DNA from: JADJGC01 sp964576925
Lineage (GTDB): Bacteria; Zixibacteria; MSB-5A5; CAIYYT01
DNA length: 64,000 bases
Direction: 5' to 3'
NCBI GenBank assembly: GCA_964576925.1
Contig: CAZNWJ010000001.1
Coordinates: forward strand, 310,001-374,000
The notes under the pieces are model-generated. The model saw nothing but the letters and a program-made list of their open reading frames with translations. It was not told where the DNA came from and made no database searches. The position numbers and the translations under genes were made by a program. Within the stretch, counting starts at the first letter, position 1. Each line of letters opens with the position of its first letter. Below are positions 42,925 to 52,100 of this stretch, one piece after another.

Positions 42925-45498
42925 TCACATGCGCAGCAGGCATTCAAACTCCTCCGCCTTCTGCGGCTTGCCCCAATCTTGATAGAGGTCGATCAATGCC
43001 TGGACTGCACTCAGTGTGCGTTCATCTTCAGCACCGAATTGACCGTCTACCAGAGAATGCCCTTTGATGAGCAGCGGCTCGGCCTCGTCAAATCGGTCAA
43101 GCCAGCGCAAACAATCTCCGACCGCCACCATCGACATGCCGGTCTGCCAATGATCAGCTCCCAGCGATTGTCGCCGCACTGTCAACGCCTCCTCGAAGTA
43201 GACAAGCGCCGAGTCGGGCCGGTTTATCGCCATGAAGTTCTTACCGATGCCCGCTGGTGGGGTCGCCAGATATGGATGAGATTCCGGGAAGTAATCTCGA
43301 AATACCCGCCAGACCTGGCGATAAATCGAGTCAGAGCGGGCATAGTCGCCTTTGCGGTAGGCGAGATCCGCTAAGCTGCCGGACAGACCCGCGACGTACG
43401 CGTGGTTTTCGCCGACCAGCCGGGCCACGACGTTACGGGCACGGACATAAAGCGACTCCCCGGCGTCCAATTGCTCCATGTCGACCAGGAGGGCGGCCAA
43501 CGCCCCCATCGCGGCGCCGGACTCGACGTGATACTCGCCGCGGATTTTCACGGTGACGTCGACGGCCTCCCGCAGCAGCGGCTCGGCGGCCGCGAATTCT
43601 CGTTTTGTCCACAGCAGCCGCCCCAAATGATTCGCACTATGCGCGATGTCTTCATGAACGTTGCCGAAGATCCTGCGCCGGGTTGCCAGCGACTCCCGCA
43701 GAAGTGTCTCCGCTTCGTCGATCCGGCCGAGGTGACGCAACACCCGGCCGAGATCCGTCTTGATTTCGGCGGCAAGCGTATCGTCTTCGCCGACTTGCTC
43801 GACGCGGATTTCCAGGGCGCGCCGCGAGTGGACTTCCGACGAATCATAGTCACCACGCTCATATTCGATTTGTCCGATAAGCTGCAGCGATACCGCAACC
43901 TCATTGCTTCGCTCTCCCAACAGCGAACGCCAGATGCCATGCGCCCGTTGAGCCAGGTTCAGGGCTTCGTCGTACAATGCCAATTCGAAGTAAACGCGTC
44001 CCAGGACGTGGAGCATTTGTGCTTGAGTTTCCGGCTGATCGGACAATTCGGCTGTCACCCGGGCAGCGCCGCTGTCGAGCAGTTCACGCGCGGAGACCGA
44101 TCGTCCGCGCGAAGCGCTCGGATCGGAAACATTGAAAATCTCAATAAGGAAATCAGAAACTCCCTGGGCTTTGAGAGCCTCAACCTGCGCCCGGTCGCGC
44201 TCCTGTGATAATCGAATGGTATAATAGGCGATCAAGCTCAGCATGACAAAGAAAATGAACGTCGAAGCCACCACCGAGCGCCGATTTCGTTTGATGAACT
44301 TCGAGGCGCGGTAGGAGAAGCTGTCGGCTTGCGCTGTCACGGGCCGTCCCGCAAGGTAGCGAATGATGTCGTCCTGCAGCTGCTCGGCCGAATGGTAGCG
44401 CCGTTCCGGTTCGCGGCGGAGCGCCTTCAAGCAGATGTTGTCCAGATCGCCGGAAAGCTGCCGCGCGAGTTGACGCGAGTCAACGCGGCGATGATCTTTC
44501 ATTTTTCCAGAGAAATCCTGAGGACGGGTCACGCTGGTTTCCGGCGCGCTTTTGCGCAGAATGTGTTGGCTCGGTTTCTCCGGATCAGGAATCGCCGCAA
44601 CATCGGTTAGCGGTATCGGGCGCAATTTGGCGCTGCGGAAGGGTGTGTTACCTGTCAGGAGTTGAAAGAGAATCACGCCCAGTGAGTAGACGTCGGAAGC
44701 CGTTGTTACCGGATCGCCCACCAGCTGCTCCGGAGATGCGTATTCCGGCGTCATGATTCGCATGCCCGTACGCGTCAATGCCTGAAGCTCGTGCGCATCT
44801 GAGTCGGAACTGAGAACCTTGGCAATGCCAAAATCGAGCAGCTTGATTGCGCCATCTCCGCCAACCAGAATGTTGCTCGGCTTGAGATCGCGGTGCACCA
44901 CCAGGTTGCGCTGGGCAAAGGCCACAGTTTCACAGACCTTTAAGAACAAGCGCAGTCGCTGATTGACGTCGAGGCCTTGCTCTTCGCAATAGTCGTCGAT
45001 TGGCGCACCGCTGACATACTCCATAACGAAGTATGGCCGGCCATCTTCGATCACGCCGCCCCCGAGCAACATGGCGATATTCGGGTGTTGCAGGCGCGCG
45101 AGGATCTGCCGCTCGCGCTGGAAGCGTTTGACGATCTCCTCCGAATCCATCCCCCGTTTAACTAACTTGATCGCAACCTGTTGCTGAAATTGCCCGTCGG
45201 CGCGTTCGGCCAGAAGCACCACCCCCATTCCGCCTTCGCCGATTCGGCGGACAACGCGATAGACACCTATTTTCTTGCCTTCCCAGTTTTCCTGTTCGGA
45301 AAGGGCAAACGCATCAACGGCGACACCCTGCAGGATACTGTGTGGCTTCTCGTCGGCCGCGATGAGGGCGCGCACTTGCTGAATCAGGTCTTCGTCGTCA
45401 CCACAGGCTTGGCGAAGTGCAGCCTCTTGCTGTTCGGCCGGGAGGTCGACTATCGATTGAAAGATGCTTTCGATCCGATTCCAACGCTCTCGATCCAC
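42925..45498 (-). CDS. Serine/threonine protein kinase with TPR repeats
   Basis: An 857-residue membrane-bound kinase. A ~75-residue N-terminal region typical of this family (RIESIFQSIVDLPAEQQEAAL) is followed by the kinase domain at about 78-390. The P-loop is GEGGMGVV, the catalytic loop HRDLKPSNILVGG, the DFG motif LLDFGIAKVL, and TPEYASPEQL marks the activation segment. A TM helix lies near 410 (VVASTFIFFVMLSLIAYY). An extracytoplasmic TPR array from about 450 to the end has repeated LGRVLRHLGRIDEAETLL-like units. Catalytic residues are intact. It follows an ECF sigma gene by 38 nt on the same strand, a known pairing in which the kinase phosphorylates or controls the sigma factor. The input signal is unknown. 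Confidence 0.93.
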   Translation of the reverse strand: MDRERWNRIESIFQSIVDLPAEQQEAALRQACGDDEDLIQQVRALIAADEKPHSILQGVAVDAFALSEQENWEGKKIGVYRVVRRIGEGGMGVVLLAERADGQFQQQVAIKLVKRGMDSEEIVKRFQRERQILARLQHPNIAMLLGGGVIEDGRPYFVMEYVSGAPIDDYCEEQGLDVNQRLRLFLKVCETVAFAQRNLVVHRDLKPSNILVGGDGAIKLLDFGIAKVLSSDSDAHELQALTRTGMRIMTPEYASPEQLVGDPVTTASDVYSLGVILFQLLTGNTPFRSAKLRPIPLTDVAAIPDPEKPSQHILRKSAPETSVTRPQDFSGKMKDHRRVDSRQLARQLSGDLDNICLKALRREPERRYHSAEQLQDDIIRYLAGRPVTAQADSFSYRASKFIKRNRRSVVASTFIFFVMLSLIAYYTIRLSQERDRAQVEALKAQGVSDFLIEIFNVSDPSASRGRSVSARELLDSGAARVTAELSDQPETQAQMLHVLGRVYFELALYDEALNLAQRAHGIWRSLLGERSNEVAVSLQLIGQIEYERGDYDSSEVHSRRALEIRVEQVGEDDTLAAEIKTDLGRVLRHLGRIDEAETLLRESLATRRRIFGNVHEDIAHSANHLGRLLWTKREFAAAEPLLREAVDVTVKIRGEYHVESGAAMGALAALLVDMEQLDAGESLYVRARNVVARLVGENHAYVAGLSGSLADLAYRKGDYARSDSIYRQVWRVFRDYFPESHPYLATPPAGIGKNFMAINRPDSALVYFEEALTVRRQSLGADHWQTGMSMVAVGDCLRWLDRFDEAEPLLIKGHSLVDGQFGAEDERTLSAVQALIDLYQDWGKPQKAEEFECLLRM

Positions 45499-45536
45499 GA
45501 TCTGCTCCCGATAATCGGCGGTCCAAATAGCTGGTG

Positions 45537-46118
45537 TTACTCCTCGGAGGAGCCCTTGGCGCCCAGCGCGATCGTCAGCCAGGCCTTGGCCGTTCGCCAG
45601 TCGCGGCGCACTGTTACAACAGAGACTTTCAAGACTTCGGCAATTTCGTCATGTGTCAACCCGCCAAAGAATTGATACTCGACAATAAGCGCCTGACGCT
45701 CATTACGCTGGCGAAGTTGCTCGAGCGCTTGATCAAGATCTACGAGTTCTTCCGCGCGAGCTGCCCGCGCGTGAAGCGCTTCATCATATGTAATGACGGC
45801 GACATCGCCACCGCGCTTGTCGGCTAACCGCCGTCTCGCGTAGTCGATCAGGATCCGCCGCATCGCTTGCGCGGCGATCGCCACGAAGTGCGCCCGGTTT
45901 TGCCAGGCAACATCGCGCTGGTCGATCAACTTCAGATAAGCTTCATGAACCAGTGCCGTCGCATTAAGCGTGTGGCCGGATCGCTCGCGCCCCAACTGAT
46001 ACTGCGCCAGGCGCCTCAGCTCTTTATAAACCAGCGGCAAGAGATGATCGACCGCCTCGCGATCCCCGCCGGCGACGCGACCCAACAGTAATGTGACTTG
46101 ATGAAGTGTTTCGGTCAT
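45537..46118 (-). CDS. ECF-type RNA polymerase sigma factor
   Basis: A 193-residue sigma factor of the Planctomycete/FCB-type ECF group often linked to kinases. Region 2 is visible as LLPLVYKELRRLAQYQLGRE then NATALVHEAYLKL and AIAAQAMRRILIDYARRR. Region 4 holds the helix-turn-helix GGLTHDEIAEVLKVSVVTVRRDW. No anti-sigma gene lies next to it; the adjacent Ser/Thr kinase is the probable regulator. The start is ATG 46118. It is divergent from the cytochrome operon at 46618, whose promoter may share the 499-nt spacer. Confidence 0.92.
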   Translation of the reverse strand: MTETLHQVTLLLGRVAGGDREAVDHLLPLVYKELRRLAQYQLGRERSGHTLNATALVHEAYLKLIDQRDVAWQNRAHFVAIAAQAMRRILIDYARRRLADKRGGDVAVITYDEALHARAARAEELVDLDQALEQLRQRNERQALIVEYQFFGGLTHDEIAEVLKVSVVTVRRDWRTAKAWLTIALGAKGSSEE

Positions 46119-46617
46119 ATCGTACAGTTAATGATTCAATGAACTTTCACTGATGGTGATACGGCTAATGTGCTTGACACAACAAGGTGTTGCCGAAGAT
46201 TCATGAACCGCATCTTGCAGCGATGGTCTGTAACGATCGGCAATTGCAGCACGGTTGAATGGAAACTCCGCGCCCGGAGTGGACCATTTTGGAACTGCTT
46301 TATTCGCGGAGTTCTCGATGAACAGTGGCTATCCAGAGACTCTCTCGGCAGCCTTGAGACACACTGTTTTGCGGCGTTCGCAGTTGCCCCCGCGCGATTG
46401 TAACTCGCGTCGAAGTAGCCGACTCGGTCTCCGAGCACCGTTGTGAAGTGAATCTGATGCTCGAGATTGACCTTTTCTCGGTCGATAAAAAGGATGTTTA
46501 GTGCAAGGTCAGTCTGCGCTGGGACATTGCCCCAAGGGCTACGGGTTGGGTGCCAAGTCCAGGTGTCCCATTGCATGAGGGCACATCATTCTATCCATTT
46601 GCCCACGAGGAGTAACT
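46119..46617. other. Divergent intergenic region before the electron-transfer operon
   Basis: 499 bases without a convincing gene. A 146-codon minus-strand ORF (46136-46576) lacks a ribosome site. Part of it (around GNVPAQTDLALNILFIDREK) looks beta-barrel-like and could be a decayed outer-membrane gene. A plus-strand TTGACA lies near 46173, with no good -10. GAGGAG at the end serves the GTG at 46618. Confidence 0.4.
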
Positions 46618-47508
46618 GTGGCGAAACAAGGCACGTCCCATACGATGCAACGCGCGATTCTGATACTGTTTTGTGCCGGAACCGCGATGTTGATTCTCGT
46701 CCTGACCATACAAGGCTGGGACTACTACAGCACGCCTTATGCCGATCGGCCGCATCACGAGGACTATCGTATCCTGCGACCGGCCGGCACGCGCGGACTC
46801 CTGTATGGTTGGATCGGATCTGCGATGATGGTCTTGATGCTGGTCTACACGCTCCGCAAGCGAACTCGGTTGCTGGGCCAGTTCTTTACTCTCCGCCACT
46901 GGCTTGACCTGCACATCTATCTGGGGATCTTTGGGCCACTCTTCATCGTACTGCATACTTCGTTCAAGGTCCAGGGCTTGGTGGCGGTCAGTTTCTGGTC
47001 TATGGTCGTGGTTGCTTTAAGCGGCTTTTTCGGGCGCTATCTATACCTGCAGATTCCACGCAATATCCAGGGTAACGAGCTGTCGCTGCGCGATGTTGAG
47101 CTTGTCAGGACGATTCTGTCCGAGCGCCTCAAGAAAGAGTATGGGCTTGACGAGGCGAGCCTCGCCGAGTTAGAAGTGGATTCTCATGAGCACTCCCGGG
47201 AAAATGTGAGTACAGGCAAGGCTCTCCTGCAACTTGTTAAGTATAATCTCACTGAACGACGCCGCTCAATGTCGGCAATGGAGAAGAAGCTCCGCAAGTT
47301 GGGCGTTGCTGGCAGTAAGCTACGCCAGCTTGCGAGTCTCATGGGACAGCGTCATGATCTCGAACATCGTATCGTCTTTCTCTCGCATGTTCAACGGCTC
47401 TTCCATTACTGGCATGTACTGCACAAACCTTTTGCTATTATCATGTACACGATCATGCTGATCCACATTGGAGTCGCGATTTGGACCGGTTATGGATGGA
47501 ATTTTTGA
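46618..47508 (+). CDS. Membrane protein with di-heme cytochrome b-like four-His bundle
   Basis: A 296-residue integral membrane protein with about six TM helices. Two helices carry His pairs 15 residues apart: LHIYLGIFGPLFIVLH in the middle and LHKPFAIIMYTIMLIH near the C-terminus. These are the spacings of two transmembrane b-hemes in ferric reductase/cytochrome b561-like proteins. A soluble charged loop lies between them. The start is GTG 46618 with GAGGAG before it. It overlaps the next cytochrome gene by 13 nt. In this operon it is the likely quinol-oxidising or membrane-embedded entry point to the multiheme chain, which is inference. Confidence 0.78.
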   Translation: MAKQGTSHTMQRAILILFCAGTAMLILVLTIQGWDYYSTPYADRPHHEDYRILRPAGTRGLLYGWIGSAMMVLMLVYTLRKRTRLLGQFFTLRHWLDLHIYLGIFGPLFIVLHTSFKVQGLVAVSFWSMVVVALSGFFGRYLYLQIPRNIQGNELSLRDVELVRTILSERLKKEYGLDEASLAELEVDSHEHSRENVSTGKALLQLVKYNLTERRRSMSAMEKKLRKLGVAGSKLRQLASLMGQRHDLEHRIVFLSHVQRLFHYWHVLHKPFAIIMYTIMLIHIGVAIWTGYGWNF

Positions 47509-49193
47509 AACGAGAATCTGCAGTTAGAATCATCGCTGGTCTCGCATTCTGCTTCTTCAACCTCCTTGCGAGACAGGCCGCGGCACAGCTTTCGCCCGGT
47601 GATTTGCACCAAACGCACGCATTTCTTGAGGGCGTAGGAAACTGCACGCAGTGCCACGGTACGGGCAAGGAAGTGCTGGCGCAGAATTGCCTTGGCTGTC
47701 ACGCGACAATCAACAACAGCCTTGCGAACAAGACAGGGTTACACGGGCGCAACGACTACGGTGAGTGCAACCTCTGCCATGTTGAGCACCACGGCCGCAA
47801 CTTCGAATTGGTGTACTGGAAAGACGGTCGCGATAGATTTGACCATGCCGAGACGGGGTATCTTCTTGAAGGCAAGCATGCTACCCTTGCCTGCGAAAAG
47901 TGCCACCGGCCGGAGAACATGGTTGAGGCTGAGGGTCTACGCGCTGACAAACGCACTTTGGAGCGCTCATTTCTTGGTCTCGGCACCGAGTGCTCGAGTT
48001 GCCATTTCGACGAGCACCGGGGTCAGGTCTCCCAGATTTGCCAGAATTGCCACGCGCTTGACGCTTGGAAGCCTCCCGCGCGATTTGATCACAACAAAGC
48101 GAAGTTCGTGCTGACAGGAAAACACATCTCCGTGGCTTGCGAGAAGTGCCACAAGTCCAAATCCGAGCCAACAAATCTCCGTGACACTTCTTTCATTCAG
48201 CTTACGGGCATTCCTTTCCAGGCATGCACCGACTGCCATCGCGATTCCCACCAGGGCAAACTGGGTACAAACTGCACCGGCTGCCACAACACGGATGGCT
48301 GGAAGTCGAGTAATCGCGCCGCCTTCGACCACAACAAAACGAGATTCCCGCTGCTCGGCAAACATCAGCAACTCGCGTGCGAAAAATGCCACAAGCCGGG
48401 GCAGCCGTTTGCGGGACTCAAGTTTGAAAAGTGTCGCTCGTGTCACGAGGACTATCATCACGGCGAATTTGCCCAACGTCCGGCAGCGGGCGCCTGCGAA
48501 GAGTGCCACACAGTTGAGAGCTTCCGACCAGCAAAATTCACCGTCGAACAACACCAACAATGTGAGTATCCACTAACAGGCGCGCATCTGGCTGTGCCCT
48601 GCGATCTTTGTCATCGCGATGCCAAAAACAAATCGACACGTGCTCGCTTCGCCTTCGCGGCGACCAATTGTGAAGCCTGCCACGGCGATCCGCACAAGGG
48701 CAGTCAAAAGGCGGTCAATAATGCACCTACTTGCGAGGGTTGTCACAATGTCGAGAGTTGGCAGAGCGTAGCTTTTGATCACACCAAGACCAAATTCACG
48801 TTGGTTGGAAAGCATGCACTAATTGCCTGTCGGGATTGCCACAGCGACCGCAAAAATGCGTTTGACCCGGCGGCAATGAAGTTTGTGATCACTAACTTTA
48901 ATTGTGCAGATTGCCATCAGGATGTTCATCGTGGACAATTTGCATCCGCAATCGCAACTCCGGCCACAAATTGCGACCGTTGTCATTTTTCGACCACTTG
49001 GAAAGATTTAAACTTCGACCACAATCGCGATTCTGCATATAAGCTTGAAGGAGCGCATTCCAAAGTACCTTGTAAGCTCTGTCATCGACAAGAATCTACA
49101 GATTCGGGCCCTATTGTCCGATATAAACCGATAGGAACCGACTGTAAGACTTGTCACGATGCCGATCTGTTGCAGAATCATTCGCGACCGTGA
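47496..49193 (+). CDS. Secreted 20-heme cytochrome c
   Basis: A 565-residue protein with an N-terminal signal (AVRIIAGLAFCFFNLLARQAAA) followed by 20 CxxCH motifs (counted by eye), about one heme per 27 residues. Short motif blocks repeat, such as CEKCHKS-like followed by FDHNKTKF/FxLxGKH and CTGCHNTDGW. Extra His in FDH, GKH and HxG segments can serve as distal ligands. It overlaps the preceding membrane gene by 13 nt and the following 52-heme gene by 4 nt (GTGA). The start ATG 47496 was preferred over TTG 47481. A periplasmic electron-carrier role is likely. The size exceeds classical NapC or c3 families. Confidence 0.92.
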   Translation: MEFLKRESAVRIIAGLAFCFFNLLARQAAAQLSPGDLHQTHAFLEGVGNCTQCHGTGKEVLAQNCLGCHATINNSLANKTGLHGRNDYGECNLCHVEHHGRNFELVYWKDGRDRFDHAETGYLLEGKHATLACEKCHRPENMVEAEGLRADKRTLERSFLGLGTECSSCHFDEHRGQVSQICQNCHALDAWKPPARFDHNKAKFVLTGKHISVACEKCHKSKSEPTNLRDTSFIQLTGIPFQACTDCHRDSHQGKLGTNCTGCHNTDGWKSSNRAAFDHNKTRFPLLGKHQQLACEKCHKPGQPFAGLKFEKCRSCHEDYHHGEFAQRPAAGACEECHTVESFRPAKFTVEQHQQCEYPLTGAHLAVPCDLCHRDAKNKSTRARFAFAATNCEACHGDPHKGSQKAVNNAPTCEGCHNVESWQSVAFDHTKTKFTLVGKHALIACRDCHSDRKNAFDPAAMKFVITNFNCADCHQDVHRGQFASAIATPATNCDRCHFSTTWKDLNFDHNRDSAYKLEGAHSKVPCKLCHRQESTDSGPIVRYKPIGTDCKTCHDADLLQNHSRP

Positions 49194-52100
49194 AGAAGCT
49201 CTATATATCCATATTCGCTGCTGTTGTCTTAGCCCTGACGTTAGCGCTGTCACTGGGCGGATCGCGTAATCCTCATGGCGATATCGCAATCAAGTGCGAG
49301 ACCTGTCATACTTCCGATTCCTGGACGAAGATGAAGAGCGACGGAGGGTTCGATCACGATGACACTGGATTTCCGCTCATCGGAGCTCACGAACAAACAG
49401 CCTGCATTTCCTGCCATACCGACTTGAAGTTCACGGAAACCAATGACCAATGTGTTGATTGCCACAGCGACATTCATCGCGGTAAGCTTGGAACGCAGTG
49501 CCAGGGATGTCACACCGCCGAAAGCTGGGAGAATCGCCACGATCTTTTCCAGCAGCACGCCGCACTGGGTTTTCCACTCACTGGAGTCCATGCGACGGCA
49601 GACTGCAATTCGTGTCATCAGAACGAACTCCGCGACGATTTCGCCGGAACCCCGGTGGAGTGCGCCGGCTGCCATGATGATGATTTTCGCGCCACGACCA
49701 ACCCGAGTCATGTGCTCGCGGGCTTTGCCAATGACTGCGAGACCTGTCATAGCCCGGGTGCAAAAACATGGCAGAATGCGCGCTACGATCATCCTCCCGA
49801 GTTTCGCCTTGAGGGCGGCCACAGTAACCTGGAATGCGTAGACTGCCATTCCCAGCGGTTTGCTGGCACCGTCAATGAGTGTTTTGCCTGCCATGAGTCG
49901 GATTTTCAATCAGCTCCCGATCCCGATCACGACGCCGCTAACTTTGATCACGATTGCACCGGTTGCCACAACGTGATGGCCTGGACGCCGGCAACTTTCG
50001 ATCACAATCTCACCGAGTTTCCGCTTAGCGGCGGTCACTCCGGAGTTCAATGCCTCGACTGTCATTCGGCGGGCTACAGTGAAACATCCACGCAGTGCTT
50101 CTCTTGCCACGATGAAGAGTTTGCCTCTGCCGACAATCCCGATCACGGCGCAAACAACTTCGATCACAATTGCACTTCGTGTCATTCCACGACGTCGTGG
50201 GAACCATCGACTTTCGATCACGCGGCGACCCAATTTGCGTTGACCGGCGCACACCTTTCCGTCGATTGTGCAAGCTGCCACACCAACGGCTACACCAGCA
50301 TGCCGACGGACTGCAATTCCTGCCACAGCGGCGATTTTGCAGTGGTCAGCGACCCCAATCACGTTACCAACGGCTTTGATCGTGACTGCCTGCAGTGCCA
50401 CACGACCGCAGCCTGGAGCCCCGTCAATTTCGATCACAGCCGGACAGGATTTGTTCTAACTGGAGGACACGCCGGACTTGAATGCGCAAGCTGTCATGCC
50501 GGTGGTTACGCCTCGACCTCTCCAGATTGCTATTCATGCCATGCAACCGAGTTTGCCGGCGTTACCGACCCCAACCATGTCTCCAATAGCTTTCCGCAGC
50601 TCTGTGCCCAGTGCCACACGACTGAGTCGTGGTCACCCGCCGAGCCTCGGGGCTTTGATCACGCCGCCACCGGTTTTCTGCTCACCGGTGCGCATGCGAG
50701 TGTCTCCTGCATGGACTGTCATGGCGGCGGGTTTGCCAACACCTCGCCGCAATGCTATTCCTGCCATGCCCCTGAGTTCGCGACAGCCGAGGATCCCAAT
50801 CACCAGCAGAATAACTTTGATCACGATTGCAGCACTTGCCATTCGACAACCGCATGGACGCCCGCAACTTTCGACCACAACCTGACTGAATTCCCGTTGA
50901 CGGGTGCGCATTCTGGTCAGGCATGCTTGAGTTGTCACGCTTCCGGATATTCCAACACCGCTACCGATTGCTTCTCATGTCATGGCGGCGATTTTTCCTC
51001 CGCCGGTGACCCCGATCACGTTCTGAATAACTTTGATCACAATTGCGTGTCGTGTCACACGACAAGCGCATGGACACCGAGCACATTTGACCACAGCGCG
51101 ACGCAGTTTGCCCTGACCGGCGCGCACGTGACTCTCGACTGCATTTCCTGTCATGCAACAGGTTATGTATCGACCCCGAGTGACTGTTTCACGTGTCATC
51201 AGACCGACTTCAATTTGGTCCAGGAGCCCAATCACGCGCTGCAGAATTTCAGCCACGATTGCACGCAATGCCACTCGACGACAGCCTGGCAACCGGCCAA
51301 CTTCGACCATAATGCCACGGATTTCCCTTTGACCGGCGCACACACAGCGCTGCTGTGTCTGGCCTGTCATTCCAGCGGATACGTCGGGACTCAGACCGCG
51401 TGTGTTTCGTGCCACCAGCAGTCGTATGGCTCGGAAGACAACCCGAATCACCGGCTCGCAGAGTTTAGCACTGAGTGCCAGACGTGCCACACCACGGCAG
51501 CCTGGGATCCGGCAAATTGGGATCACACAACGACCGGCTTCGCGCTCACCGGCGCTCACACATCAGCTGATTGCCAGAGCTGTCATGCAACGACGTATGC
51601 CGGAACGAGCGACGCTTGCATGAGTTGCCATCAGAGCGACTTCGCATCGGCCACCGATCCGGATCACGCAGGCAACAACTTTGACCAGAACTGCCAGGGA
51701 TGTCACACGACAACTGCCTGGTCTCCTTCAACCTTTGACCATAATTCTACCGGATTCGCACTTACCGGAGGGCACGCCGGGCTGGCATGCATTAGTTGCC
51801 ACGCTACTGGTTACACCAACACCAGCAGCGACTGCTTTTCTTGTCATGCCGGCGATTATTCTTCCGTCACCGATCCCAATCACGTTTCCAACAATTTCGA
51901 TCACAATTGCCTGACTTGCCACACGACAACGGCCTGGGAGCCGGCATTCTACGATCACAACAACACGTCATTCCCATTGACCGGAGCGCACGTTGGCCTG
52001 CAGTGCATGTCGTGCCACTCCGCCGGTTACACCAACACAAGCACCGCCTGTTACTCGTGTCATCAGGGCGAATATACAGGCGCGCTCGACCCGAATCACG

